64,000 bases of DNA from Nematopogon swammerdamellus. Its lineage: Eukaryota > Arthropoda > Insecta > Lepidoptera > Adelidae. The translations under genes were made by a program, and so were the position numbers. This document shows, piece by piece, positions 31,304-42,863 of the stretch; the first letter of the stretch is position 1; the number at the start of each line of letters is the position of its first letter. Where the stretch lies: positions 4,123,395 to 4,187,394 of the forward strand of contig OX336345.1 in NCBI GenBank assembly GCA_946902875.1. The letters run 5' to 3'. A model generated the notes under the pieces. The model worked only from the letters and a program-made list of their open reading frames with translations. It did no database searches and was not told the origin of the DNA.

Positions 31304-31671
31304 TACATATATACGTTTGGAAATTTCTTCGAAACTGTCTTCTGACGTGCTCTATTCGATATTCTGCGGTACAGAGAGTTACTTTCAGGACTGAAAAGAC
31401 GTCTGTATCGATTTGCCGAGATAAGGCGTCGCGCGCCTGTTCTTGATTTATGTGGGCGAGTCTCGACCCGGCGATATTTCGCGAGGCCGCTAGGTGGCCG
31501 CGATGGCCGCCGCCGCTCAAATTCGACATTATTAATGGAGGCATTTTTTTCGACAGTCGCTAGATAACACTTAATGGCGCCTTTGTGAAGCTTCATGAAG
31601 GCGATATGAAGATGGTGGTCGTCGGGGATACTTACTGGGGAAAAAATTTAGGCGCACAAAATTTTTTTTTT

Positions 31672-31950
31672 GACGTTGAATATCTTATACATTTTAGATT
31701 GTATGAGTGGCTGTACACGCTTCTGTACGTATTTTATTCACAGAACCGGGAAAATATGGAACGCACTCCCTGCCCATCTATTTCCTCTCAAGTACCTAAA
31801 GCCTGGGGTTTTTCAAAAGGGGCGTGAAAAAGACTCAGGCCGGCATGGCATTCGCAATCCCCGTGCATCACAGAATGTCCATGGGCATCGTTAGACACCT
31901 ACTTGTAGGTGAAACGATGCCACATGTCGCGCTATCCACAAAAAAAATAC
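31672..31950 (+). mobile_element. Jockey/CR1-type LINE, C-terminal remnant
   Basis: The plus frame encodes HRTGKIWNALPAHLFPLKYL, then PGVFQKGREKDSGRHGIRNP and QNVHGHR, followed by GATGCCACATGTCGCGCTAT and an A-run. It is 5'-truncated and well preserved at the C-terminus. Confidence 0.8.
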
Positions 31951-32004
31951 GGGCGAATTAAAAAAACAAAAATGACGTCAGCTTTAGTTCCAAAAAAAAA
32001 AATT

Positions 32005-32372
32005 TTTTTCTTATGGAAAGCGCGACATGTGGCAGACGAGGCAGCCACAAGGTGTCTAACGACGCCAATGCCAGGACATTCGGTCGAATGCGAGCGTTGT
32101 GAATGGCATGCCCACCTGATTTACGCCTCTCTGGAAGGATCCGAGATTGTACCTGGGGGGAAATATGTGGGCAGGGAGAGCGTTCCAGAGTTTACCAGTT
32201 CTGTGGAGGTAAGATCGCTGCAGGCAGAACCGATTGGTATGCATCCGCGGTAAGTCTAACGTGTAGGGATGCAATCCCTGCCCAGTGCGCGTTGTGCGGA
32301 GGTGGAATGGGGACGGAGCGCGGCGGGATCGCATCAAACAGCTCCTCCAAGCACTATTTTATTTTGCTGCCA
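32005..32372 (-). mobile_element. Jockey/CR1-type LINE, C-terminal remnant
   Basis: The minus strand from 32337 encodes PSPFHLRTTRTGQGLHPYTL, DLPRMHTNRFCLQRSYLHRT, GKLWNALPAHIFPPRYNLGS and FQRGVN. The final HLSGRHGIRNP region is damaged. The 3' A-run is the T-run at about 32005. Confidence 0.8.
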
Positions 32373-32436
32373 GCGTGGCAATATTTCATTATCTGTCGTA
32401 GTAATTAGGAGGCCATGTTGGAAATGACATGGCGCT

Positions 32437-32515
32437 TTACACGAGGTGCAAAGGCGGACTTATCCTTTACAGAGATTTCTCTCAGTCAACCTTTGAAAGT
32501 TGAAGGGTAGCGTGC
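32437..32515 (-). mobile_element. LINE 3' UTR fragment
   Basis: ACGAGGTGCAAAGGCGGACT, TATCCTTTACAGAGATTTCT and CTCAGTCAACC match the tails at 7215 and 39743. Confidence 0.5.
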
Positions 32516-32524
32516 AGGTCCTCG

Positions 32525-32745
32525 ACATACAATCACGCTGTATCCCGTCAGTAAGTAAGTAATCAGTGCTGTGCTGCAAGAACTCGGGTAAATTACAGCT
32601 TAGCAAAGTATTTGGACAAGATAGCTTATCAAGCAGCAAGAACGAAGGAACGAAAACCTACTGATTGACTTTGGAAGGACCGTGCCAACTTCCAAGGCGA
32701 GGGGTGGCTATCCTCACCCTTTAGCACGGAATCTAGTCCTTGTAT
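32525..32745 (-). repeat. Repeat D, diverged copy
   Basis: CACGCTGTATCCCGTCAGTA, GTGCTGTGCTGCAAGAACTC, GTATTTGGACAAGATAGC, GGAAGGACCGTGCCAAC and CACCCTTTAGCACG keep the order of repeat D; the head end is missing. Confidence 0.65.
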
Positions 32746-33333
32746 TCTTTGTTGTATTCAGATTGAACTACAAGACAGGGGCGACTTCATCACACGCGGC
32801 GTCGTCCTATTCTATATTTACATAGGTACCTATTCAGATGAGACACACAGTCATATCTGCCGGGGGCGGGGCGACTATAGCAGATAGTACCAAGTCCACC
32901 GTCCCGAATAATCACAATTTTTTTTATTGTTCCACTAATACCTAAATGCCAAATAAGTGCCTACCTAAACATACGTTCTTAAAAAAAACATTTCACATGT
33001 AAATAGCGTTTCGTAATTTATATATTTTTTTGGAAATGTATGAATTTTGAATCAAACAAAATTCGAGTTACCTAATCAAAATCGAACAAACCATCAAATA
33101 CAAGGAAATTTTTTCACCATACCGAATATTTTAGGAGTTAATCTCTATCGAAAACTAAGTAAATTAAAAAAAAAAAACAAAAGCTGCGAAATTGGAAAAA
33201 AAAATACTTTGGTTGAAATGTACGGAGAACTCAAAATATATTTTCCAGTTTTGCCACCGTTATTTTTTGGAATCTACTTCTTTTCTATGCAGATTAACCC
33301 CCAAAAATATTGAGCACGGTATAAAAATCACTA
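32746..33333. other. No recognised feature
   Basis: AT-rich, ending at the Helitron target base. Short Lys/Asn-rich frames only. Confidence 0.3.
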
Positions 33334-33368
33334 TCCATACTAATATTATAAATTCGAAAGTAACTCTG

Positions 33369-33400
<32 letters not shown>

Positions 33401-33465
33401 TACCTTTTCACGCCTAAACCGCTGAACAGATTTCGATAAAATATTGCACGGAGATGAATTGGATC

Positions 33466-33945
33466 CTGAGGAAGGACATAGGCTACCTTTTGTCTCAAAA
33501 AACAACCCTTAAGGGGGTGAAATAGGGGATGAAAGTTTGTATGGGGAACCTAGCATTTCTCGAGTTAGGGATATGACAATTCATATTTAGGCTTTTGGTA
33601 TGAAATAAAGAATTACGTGTTTCAGCGTTTTTGCTAAATCAACCCTTAAATTACAATAGGGGATGATTTCAAAATTAGATTTTAGGATTTTATAAAATTT
33701 TGTACGGAGATGAATCCTGCCTGAGGAAAGACATAGGCTACCTTTTGCCTCAAAAAACAACCCTTAAGGGGGTGAAATAGGGGATGAACGTTTGTATAGG
33801 GAACCCATCATTTCTCAAGTTAGGGATATAACGATTCATATTTAGGCTTTTGGTATGAAATAAATAATTACGTGTTTCAGCGTTTTAGTTAAATCAACCC
33901 TTAAATTAAAATAGGGGATGATTTCAAAGTGAGATTTTAGGATTA
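33466..33945 (+). repeat. Tandem duplication inside the Helitron
   Basis: GGACATAGGCTACCTTTTGT, CAACCCTTAAGGGGGTGAAA, GGGATATGACAATTCATATT and TTTAGGCTTTTGGTATGAAA recur in the same order about 255 bp later, with few differences (for example at 33728 and 33768). Confidence 0.85.
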
Positions 33946-33949
33946 AATG

Positions 33950-34616
<667 letters not shown>

Positions 34617-34812
34617 GGGGGCAGCAGCGGGGCGAGGCGAATTTGTATGTAGGAATTTCCTCCATAAAATTTATCAATCAATCTATCTTCTAAATTCGAT
34701 TAAAATTAGTACACGTACATTTAGCTATACGAGACACAGGATAGGCTAAATAAAATTCAGTTCCGGTTACGCCGTGGAGTATTTTACTTCCTTAGGTATC
34801 TTTTTTTTTTTT

Positions 34813-34891
34813 GCCGAAGGCCGACCTGTATCCTGGAAGACGCTAAACCATCTCGATGACAGTAAGTAACTATGGGCGATAGTTACTTACT
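34813..34891. repeat. Inverted 68-bp unit and palindrome at the array start
   Basis: 34813-34870 is a minisatellite unit in reverse orientation (its complement reads GTTACTTACTGTCATCGAGA ... GTCGGCCTTCGGC). It faces the first direct unit across the perfect inverted repeat AGTAAGTAACTAT - GGGCG - ATAGTTACTTACT (34861-34891). The two units are thus head to head. Confidence 0.85.
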
Positions 34892-37173
34892 TTCTTCATA
34901 ATGGTTTATAGTCTTCCTGAACGAAGCTCGGCCTTCGGCGTCGCCCTCAATTACTTAATTTCTTCGAGAAGGTTTATAGTTTTCCTGAGCGCAGCTCGGC
35001 CGTCGGCATCGCCCTTAGTTACTTACTTTCATCGAGAAGGTTATTGGCCTTCCTGAACGCAGCTCGGCCTTCGGCCTCGCCCTCGCCCTCTGTTACTTAC
35101 TTTCTTCGAAAAGGTCATCGTCTTCCTGAACGCAGCTCGGCCTTCGGCCTCGCCCTCAGTTACGTACTTTCATTAAGAAGGTTTATAGTCTTCCTGAACG
35201 CAGCTCGGCCTTCGGCCTCGCCCTCAATTACTTAATTTCTACGAGAAGGTTTATTGTCTTCCTGAACGCAGCTCGGCCTTCGGCCTCGCCCTCAGTTACT
35301 TACTTTCATCAAGAAGGTTTATAGTCTTCCTGAACGCAGCTCGGCCTTCGGCCTCGCCCTCAGTTACGTACTTTCATCAAGAAGGTTTATGTTCTTCCTG
35401 AACTAGCTCGGCCTTCGGCCTCGCCCTCAATTACTTAATTTCTTCGAGAAGGTTTATATTTTTCCTGAACGCAGCTCGGCCTTCGGCCTCGCCCTCTGTT
35501 ACTTACTTTTTTCGAAAAGGATATCGTCTTCCTGAACGCAGCTCGGCCTTCGGCCTCGCACTCTGTTGCTTGCTTTCTTCGAGAAGGTTTATAGTCTTCC
35601 TGAACGCAGCTCGGCCTTCGGCCTCGCCCTCAGTTACTTAATTTCTACGAGAAAGTTTATCGTCTTCGTGAACGCAGCTCGGCCTTCGGCCTCGCCCTCA
35701 GTTACTTACTTTCTTCGAGAAGGTTTATAGTATTCCTGAACGCAGCTCGGCCTTCGGCCTCGCCCTCAGTTACTTAATTTCTTCGTGAAATTTTATCGTC
35801 TTCCTGAACGCAGCTCGGCCTTCGGCCTCGCCCTTTGCTACTTACTTTCTTCGAGAAGGTTTATAGTCTTCCTCAACGCAGCTCGGCCTTCCGCCTCGCC
35901 CTCAGTTACTTGCTTTCTTCGAGAAAGTTTATCGTCTTCCTGAACGCAGCTCGGCCTTCGGCCTCACCCTTTGTTACTTACTTTCATGGAGAAGGTTTAT
36001 AGTCTTCCTGAACGCAGCTCGGCCTTCGGCCTCGCCCTCAGTTACTTACTTTCTTCGAGAAAGTTTATCGTCTTCCTGAACGCAGCTCGGCCTTCGGCCT
36101 CGCCCTTTGCTACTTACTTTCTTCGAGAAGGTTTATAGTCTTCCTAAACGCAGCTCGGCCTTCGGCCTCGCCCACTGTTACTTACTTTCTTCGAGAAGGT
36201 TTATAGTCTTCCTCAACGCAGCTCGGCCTTCGGCCTCGCCCTCAGTTACTTGCTTTCTTCGAGAAAGTTTATCGTCTTCCTGAACGCAGCTCGGCCTTCG
36301 GCCTCACTCTTTGTTACTTACTTTCATCGAGAAGGTTTATAGTCTTCCTGAACGCAGCTCGGCCTTCGGCCTCGCCCTTTGCTACTTACTTTCTTCGAGA
36401 AGGTTTATAGTCTTCCTAAACGCAGCTCGGCCTTCGGCCTCGCCCACTGTTATTTACTTTCTTCGAGAAGGTTTATAGTCTTCCTCAACGCAGCTCGGCC
36501 TTCGGCCTCGCCCTCAGTTACTTGCTTTCTTCGAGAAAGTTTATCGTCTTCCTGAACGCAGCTCGGCCTTCGGCCTCACCCTTTGTTACTTACTTTCTTC
36601 GAGAAGGTTTATAGTCTTCCTAAACGCAGCTCGGCCTTCGGCCTCGCCCACTGTTACTTACTTTCTTCGAGAAGGTTTATAGTCTTCCTCAACGCAGCTC
36701 GGCTTTCGGCCTCGCCCTCAGTTACTTGCTTTCTTCGAGAAAGTTTATAGTCTTCCTCAAAGCCGCTCGGCCTTCGGCCTCGCCCTCAGTTACTTGCTTT
36801 CTTCGACAAGGTTTATAGTCTTCCAGAACGCAGCTCGGCCTTCGGCCTCGCCCTTAGTTACTTACTTTCTTCCCGAAGGTTTATAATCTTCCTAAACGCA
36901 GCTCGGCCTTCGGCCTCGCCCACTGTTACTTACTTTCTTCGAGAAGGTTTATAGTCTTCCTCAACGCAGCTCGGCCTTCGGCCTCGCCCTCAGTTACTTG
37001 CTTTCTTCGAGAAAGTTTATAGTCTTCCTCAAAGCCGCTCGGCCTTCGGCCTCGCCCTCAGTTACTTGCTTTCTTCGACAAGAGCCCTTAGTTCCTTACT
37101 TTCTTCGAGAAGGTTTATAATCTTCCTGATCGCCGCTCGGCCTTCGGCCTCGCCCTCAGTTACTTACTTTCTT
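34882..37173 (+). repeat. 68-bp minisatellite array, about 34 units, higher-order structure
   Basis: Units read TTACTTACTTTCTTCGAGAA, GGTTTATAGTCTTCCTGAAC, GCAGCTCGGCCTTCGGCCTC, GCCCTCAG. Each contains the short palindrome GGCCTTCGGCC. Diagnostic variants recur in register: CCCACTGTTA at 36171, 36443, 36647 and 36919 (spacings 272, 204, 272, exact multiples of 68), each preceded by the TTCCTAAACG variant. This shows multi-unit amplification. Confidence 0.95.
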
Positions 37174-37259
37174 CTTTGAAATACGAAGTTTACGCGAGCG
37201 GAGCCGCGGGCTCAGCTAGTAGTATATATATCGAAATTTCTACTTTATTCATAGCCTAC

Positions 37260-37440
37260 TTTTTTTTATTGAAAGTGCGACATATTATGGCGCCGGGCCA
37301 CCCATAAGGTGTCTAACGACGCCCATGGACATTCGGTCGTGTGCGAGGGTTGCGCATGCCGTGCCGACCTGACAGGTGACCATTCGCGCCCCTCTTGAAG
37401 GACCCGAGACTGTACTTATATTGGACGCTGGACGCTGCAC
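37260..37440 (-). mobile_element. Jockey/CR1-type LINE 3' tail
   Basis: The minus strand encodes YSLGSFKRGANGHLSGRHGM, RNPRTRPNVHGRR, with its A-run as the T-run at 37260-37267. It is truncated at about 37420; upstream sequence is unrelated. Confidence 0.75.
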
Positions 37441-37856
37441 TGAGATATTGTCCGGCGACGTGTGTGTGATGGAGGCGATTCAATTTGCGCCGCCGCCGCC
37501 ACCGAGATTCAAACCCGGGGCGGTGCGTTATTGAGACCGGTCTCCCACTTGCATACCAACGAACCAGCCGAACGGACCGCGCGACGACGGCTGACATCGA
37601 AACGGGTACAACTTTGGTCCGAATTGGCATTCTGCCGGTCCAAGCGAAGGAATTCAGAAGGACAGCACTGCCATTGTCTTTCATTGACAATTTGCTTAGT
37701 TGCCAACACAATCTGCAAATGCACATCATTGGTACGGTGGAGGCGGCTCGTAACACGCATGTTGATGAGGTTACATTGTATAGTCTTTATTTTTAGTACC
37801 TAATAAATATGTAAATAATAAAAATAATCTCTATGTAGGCACTCGGTTCCATACAA
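37441..37856. other. Unassigned; conflicting open frames
   Basis: Frames of 83-147 codons are open on both strands but overlap each other and the LINE tail. GCGCCGCCGCCGCCACC is low complexity. No domain recognised. Confidence 0.25.
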
Positions 37857-38074
37857 TCCTTTCCTTACCTATAATAAAATCCAACGTCTGATGCTTTCTG
37901 TCTGTCTGAGTGTCTGTCTGTCCGCTTATAACTCGAGAACCACTGAACCGATTTTAATAAAGCAAAATTCTACGGATAGCTTGACTCTTCCCATCAACTA
38001 TAGACTACTTACTATCACGCTAAACGGCTTATGAGGTTAGCAGTGAAGTGAAATATGAGAGCGGGCGGAGCCGC
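37857..38074 (+). mobile_element. Short non-autonomous Helitron, 3' end damaged
   Basis: TCCTTTCCTTACCTATAATA, GTCTGTCTGAGTGTCTGTCT, AACTCGAGAACCACTGAACC, then GAGCGGGCGGAGCCGC, where it stops short of GGGC...CTAG. It belongs to the same family as 14805-15029 and 27619-27844. Confidence 0.8.
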
Positions 38075-38344
38075 ACATTACACAAAAGATATAATATTAC
38101 AGTTGTAGGGTCACGCACGTTAGGCGTCAACTTGTAGGGCCACGCACGTTGGGGGTGAAATAAAATCAATAAAGTACAACCTAGCCGAAATTGTCTAATA
38201 AATAACAAAGATATTACAATCAACAAATTGAATAATTATAATATTATTATTACCTGTCATTAAATTTGTTTGTATCTAGTCAGTTTCACGTGCTTATGTA
38301 ATTAATACATTTTAATGCATATTTATACAATTCATGTTTGGGAT

Positions 38345-38580
38345 TTCTTATATTACTAGGTGGTAGTGTTTAACCCTCCCGGGTTGGTACTACCGCACTG
38401 AATGAAAGGTCGGTCGAAACGGCTATGTAAATAGTTTGTGTTTTCCGTCCAATTCAGTATAGCCGGCACGACCGAAGGGAAGAACTGACGTGACACCAAG
38501 TGCATCCATTGTTATGGGCTGACATCACGTTCGTTGTAGGTGATGTAGCCAACCGTGTCAGTTTCCATAAAAATAAAAAA
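38345..38580 (+). mobile_element. SINE-A/C, 3' part (shared block and tail 1)
   Basis: TTCTTATATTACTAGGTGGT, AACCCTCCCGGGTTGGTACT, GTTTTCCGTCCAATTCAGTA, TTGTAGGTGATGTAGCCAAC and GTGTCAGTTTCCATAAAA. The TTCTTATATTACTAGG junction is typical of SINE-C; the head is missing. Confidence 0.8.
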
Positions 38581-38937
38581 TTTACTCGGATAAGGTTAAA
38601 TGTGATATTTTATATATACAATTTTATCTTACACAATCACTGTTGTTAGTTATTTAGTATTTGTGCACACCATTCATGACTACTTTTCTTTCTCACCCAC
38701 CCGACAAGTTGATGGGTCTTCTAACCTTTTAAATTCATCAGCCGGAAACCGTAGAACAGTTTCAAGTGTATTCTGTCTCTTTAAATTACTGTGAAATGTT
38801 TTGTTCTCGCCTCGGACTTTGCACCAACATCAGGTTATTTCGATAGTAGCTAATTATGTATGTTCGGGGCTACAACCTTCTTGGTTGGGTCGTTCAATGA
38901 ATAGCTCAAAAAGTGCGACTTATCGTCTAATTTTCCG

Positions 38938-39314
38938 TTTTTTTTTTTATGGACACTGACACGTTTGACTACATCACCTACAACATCCGCAATGTCAGCC
39001 CATAACACCGAGTGAATTAGGTGCCATGTCAGTGCTTCCCTTCATTTCATGTTGGCTACACTGAACTGGACGGAAAACACGAACCATTTGCACAGCCGTT
39101 TCGGCCGACGTTTCATTCAGTGCGGTGGCACCAACCCGGGCGGCATAAACCCTACCACCTAGTAAGGTAAGAAGGGAAGGGACCTACAGTTTTACGTGGA
39201 ATCCGAACCGCGGTCAGCCTCCAACGGTCGAGCGGTCCATCCAAGTACTGACCGCGCTCAAGGTTGCTTAACAACGGTCGACCGACCGCACCACTGATCT
39301 GCACCGAGGCTGGC
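38938..39314 (-). mobile_element. SINE-A, near-full length
   Basis: On the minus strand: CCAGCCTCGGTGCAGATCAG (A box damaged), TTAAGCAACCTTGAGCGCGG and TCAGTACTTGGATGGACCGC (5S region with a small deletion), GCGGTTCGGATTCCACG (B box), the shared block, tail 1 and an A-run. Confidence 0.85.
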
Positions 39315-39709
39315 GAGTGGCATAAAGTGGATTAATTGCGGATTTCGTACCACAGACCTCGCACAAGAGACCGTGGGCGTCTTCCAACTGAACTACCCTG
39401 ACATTTGCCTCAAAGGCAATATTTGAGACACAGATGCTTAATTACTGCTTTATTACATCTACATATGATGCTATTGTCTGTCCATCGAGCCCTGAAACGA
39501 GCTATACATCTGCATAATTATGTAATTCTAGAATGGTAATTAATTAGGCACTCGCACGTGTTTGCTCCTGTTATGTTAGGTGTAATTCAATATACCGTTG
39601 AGTGCAAGCAGTGTTCGAGTTATGTTCGGTTAGGCCAGGGATGGGCATTTTTTTTCTACGCGGGCCAATATTTACAAACAGAATCTATGGGGACCAGGTT
39701 TTTATTTTC

Positions 39710-39712
<3 letters not shown>

Positions 39713-39740
<28 letters not shown>

Positions 39741-39742
39741 AA
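39713..39742. repeat. Tetranucleotide microsatellite (GATA)n
   Basis: About seven GATA units at 39713-39742, abutting a LINE 3' UTR fragment (TTTATTGC end). Confidence 0.9.
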
Positions 39743-39860
39743 ATGCTTTATTGCTCCAGTAAACATTAAACAGTAACAAGTACATTAGAACATTTACATA
39801 TGGTGCAAAGGCGGACTTATCCCATACAGAGATTTCTTACAGTCAATCAACTACAACAAC
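39743..39860 (-). mobile_element. LINE 3' UTR fragment
   Basis: AAAATGCTTTATTGCTCC, TATGGTGCAAAGGCGGACTT and ATCCCATACAGAGATTTCTT match the tails at 7215, 28905 and 32437. Confidence 0.55.
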
Positions 39861-40228
39861 CAGAAAGCTTTGGGTAGGTAGGTGGATACTCATAATTGAT
39901 GCAACATTAATTTTCTAACCGCTCACGCATGGGGCGGTGTCGGCTCGCCGCATGATGAGCGGTGTGCTCGACGCGGCGCAGATTGCATCTTATTAGCCAT
40001 TCCACCTGCACAGCAGCGCGCCTGTAAGCTGAAACTCACGCACACTAGCTGGGGGAGGCTGGTTGTTCGGGAGGCCAAACTATTTTGATCCTGCAATTTA
40101 AAACGATTGGACAAACGCTGTTTTCTACGGTATCCTCGGTGAAGTCTTAGTTTGAATTTGGAATATTAGTACTAGCTAGTAGGACTTGTACTTATTTTTA
40201 AATTTCGAATGAATGTTTTAATTAAATG

Positions 40229-40273
40229 ACAGGCAGACAGAGTTACTTTCGAATTTATAATATTAGTATGGAG
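40229..40273 (-). mobile_element. Helitron 5' terminal fragment
   Basis: The minus strand reads TCCATACTAATATTATAAAT, TCGAAAGTAACTCTGTCTGC, the same start as the element at 33334. It ends after about 45 bp. Confidence 0.6.
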
Positions 40274-40431
40274 CTAGTATTAAATATTTAATATTCAAAC
40301 TAAGGCTTCAGTTAGTTTGAATTTGAAATATTTAATACTAGCTAATATTAGTATGGATTTAATTTTAGTTGTAATAATTATACAAGATAACAAGTTCCTA
40401 ATATAACATTTTTATATCATACTAACTTTTG

Positions 40432-40505
40432 TCCGCGGCTTCGCACGCGGTAGACTCGGTTTAATAGCAAATCCGGGGTGTGCTGTATAAAGAGGGAGGG
40501 GGCCG
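40432..40505 (-). mobile_element. Helitron 3' terminal fragment
   Basis: CTAACTTTTGTCCGCGGCTT, CGCACGCGGTAGACTCGG and TTTAATAGCAAATCCGGGG match the 3' end of the 28976-29407 element on the minus strand; A precedes it. Confidence 0.6.
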
Positions 40506-40586
40506 TAGCGCAAAATATACGATAGCAAATTACGAATTTGATCAAATCACAATCACAATTAACTCCTGTCCCAGAAATCCTCGGGG

Positions 40587-40690
40587 TCGCGGTATGTTCA
40601 CTCCTGTGATATTGGCTGGTCGAAGCGTATGCTCTGGCCTCTGACCCCTCTGACTTAAGTCACCCATAACGGATTACATAAGAAAATATA
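40587..40690 (+). mobile_element. SINE-B tail fragment
   Basis: CTGTGATATTGGCTGGTCGA, AGCGTATGCTCTGGCC and ACCCATAACGGATTACATAA match tail 2. Confidence 0.7.
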
Positions 40691-40967
40691 TGTGGTACTA
40701 TTTTTATTAGAAAAATGCAAAGCGAAAATCTTTGGAAAAAAAAAATATATGAAATGAAATTAAATGAAATATTTATTTACACATAAAATCATTACACTGC
40801 AATAGACTTGTCTTCTCTACTAGAAAATTTCTCTCTCGCAGAAAGACTTCTTTAATATACAAACTGAAATATTCATTTTGCGCTCACTATTATAATGTAG
40901 AATAAATGTTTGTAAAATTTTAATGAAATGGGTAATTTAACACATGTAAATTGGTAGTAGTAGTATA

Positions 40968-41232
40968 CACGATGTATTTGAATTAACTGCGTTCCTTTTA
41001 GGGGGTTGTTCTGTATCTTCAACTGAGCAACTTTTGTTATACAACTTTCGGAATTAAAAAAAAAAAAAAATCGTTTTCTCCATAGGTACTTTGGAGGTTA
41101 GGTCTGCCCTTAAATGTATGGCGAAATTGATTATTTTTTTCCAATTTCCAAAAGCTGTAGAACAAAAGTTACTCAGTTTAGGATACAGAACAACCCCCCT
41201 GAAAGGAACGCAGTAAATTCAAATACACCCTG
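40968..41232. mobile_element. MITE, 265 bp, long TIRs, TATA target duplication
   Basis: CACGATGTATTTGAATTAAC at the left pairs with GTAAATTCAAATACACCCTG at the right; pairing continues for about 65 bp (TGCGTTCCTTTTAGGGGGTT ... CAGAACAACCCCCCTGAAAG). TATA flanks both ends (40964-40967, 41233-41236). The right end CACCCTG and the TATA target match the fold-back element at 58884-59752. Confidence 0.8.
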
Positions 41233-41961
41233 TATATGAGCGAGTACGTGCTTAGTACTAACATATAAACTTAAAATACGTGGTACTATCGAAAAGACAT
41301 TTATTGATTAAACTGCAGCACCAATGTCTACTATGAAAGGGCCTATCAACATTTAACACATCTCCAGTTCGAGTTGCGCCGCCCGCGCCGCCCAAAAGTC
41401 GAATGAAAGCGAATTAATTTTCGCAAAAGAATTTCCCTCCCGCGCAGGCGAAACATTAATTCAATTAGACCGTTTTAATCTCGTGATCGTTGTCTGAGTT
41501 GTACCCATCTGACCCTTAATTAAACGAATTGCTAGACTTTTGGGGAGTCGGAGAATATTAAACACGGCGCACCCGCCCCCCGCCCCCGCCGCGAGCGATC
41601 CTCATTCGATGCTATGTTAATTTTGTTCAGGAATGACGGGTTACTTTCGAATCGATTTGTGTTAATAGTTTTAATTGATGTTGATTGGTAAAAAGGTTTG
41701 ACTCTGCAAAAGTTAAAATTAATTTTGATGTTGTTTTCAGACACTGCCTGTAATTGTAGAGGCGAAAATTAGAAAAAAACATCTTTTTAAACCATAATAA
41801 AGTACTAAAGTAAAATTTAATAATGACCTCTATCACTTTAAATAAAAGTCTACAACAAGTCACCAAACAACCTGTATACGTAAATACACCTATCAAAATA
41901 AAGAAAAGTAGATAATATTAATTAAAAAAAAATAACTCTTAAAGTTTTAATCTTTACTTAG
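41233..41961. other. Repeat-poor stretch, possible conserved non-coding island near 41340-41640
   Basis: AGCGAATTAATTTTCGC, AACATTAATTCAATTAGACC and CCCTTAATTAAACGAATTGC form a cluster of ATTA/TAAT words next to GCGCCGCCCGCGCCGCCC. That is the look of insect enhancers bound by homeodomain proteins. There is no direct evidence of function. Confidence 0.25.
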
Positions 41962-42185
41962 TTTTTTTTATGGAAACTGGCACGGTTGGATACATCACCT
42001 ACAACATCCGTAATGCCAGCCCATAACACCTGGTGAACTAGGTGCTATGTCAGTGCTTCCCTTCATTTCATGTCGACTACACTGAACTGGACGGAAAACA
42101 TGAACTATTTACATAGCCTTTTTGACCGACGACGTTTCATTCAGTGCGGTGGTATCAATCCGGGCGGGATAAATTCTCGCACCTT
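41962..42185 (-). mobile_element. SINE-A/C, 3' part
   Basis: A T-run, then GGATACATCACCTACAACAT, CACCTGGTGAACTAGGTGC, ACACTGAACTGGACGGAAAA and ATCAATCCGGGCGGGATAAA are tail 1 and part of the shared block, reverse oriented. It stops at CGCACCTTAA. Confidence 0.8.
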
Positions 42186-42750
42186 AACTCTTTACTTGGC
42201 GAAATGCACAAATTTCAGCCCGCGGGCTTAGTAGGCTGTGGGCTGAGTTGACCAACGATTCAAATTTATTTGGCTTTTTAAGTTTCAATAAAAAATGTAT
42301 TACTATATGAAACAATTATAATAAGGTATAAGTAATTGTATAATAGCACTTCAAAGTAGTTTAGTATTAAAATCAGCTCGTACTGTAAATCGAATAGTTC
42401 TGGCCAGTCGGCGGCGGCGGCGCGCGGGCGGTGCCGTGCCGCTATCATTATTCATCAGAAGAGTGACGGCGGAGTAGGCTGCGGGGAAAGGGGCACGGGA
42501 GGGAACGGGGAAGGGGACGTCCGCGTCTCGTCGCTGACGGCTACTGATTTACAAGCCAGATGAGGCGCGATTCTGCACGGGATCCGCACGTTTAGTCTGC
42601 ATGCGATTCAGTTGGGCGGCATGTAATCGTACATACGTTTCGAGTGCGAGCTGAGATCGTGGCATGGACTCGATTGTACGTTTCTAGGGCGAGGTGAAAA
42701 GTATAATTACAATTTAGTTGTGTAATTAAATCTGCATTGAAATATGTATA
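42186..42750. other. Unassigned; GC-rich block at 42400-42560
   Basis: CAGTCGGCGGCGGCGGCGCG and GGGAAGGGGACGTCCGCG stand out from AT-rich flanks. No frame or repeat recognised. Confidence 0.25.
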
Positions 42751-42863
42751 TATTTTTTATGTAGACTGACACGGTTGGCTACATCACCTACAACATCCGT
42801 GATGTCAGCCCATAACACCGCGTGAACTAGATGCAATGTCAGTGCTTCGCTTCAATTCATTTC
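42751..42863 (-). mobile_element. SINE tail 1 fragment
   Basis: TTTTTTATGTAGACTGACAC, GGTTGGCTACATCACCTACA, ACATCCGTGATGTCAGCCCA, ACCGCGTGAACTAGATGC; truncated after GTGCTTCGCTTC. Confidence 0.8.

Noticed and set aside
34882..37173. Possible CRISPR array (regular repeats)
   Set aside because: The 68-bp units are contiguous with no unique spacers, and the context is eukaryotic Helitron DNA without cas genes.
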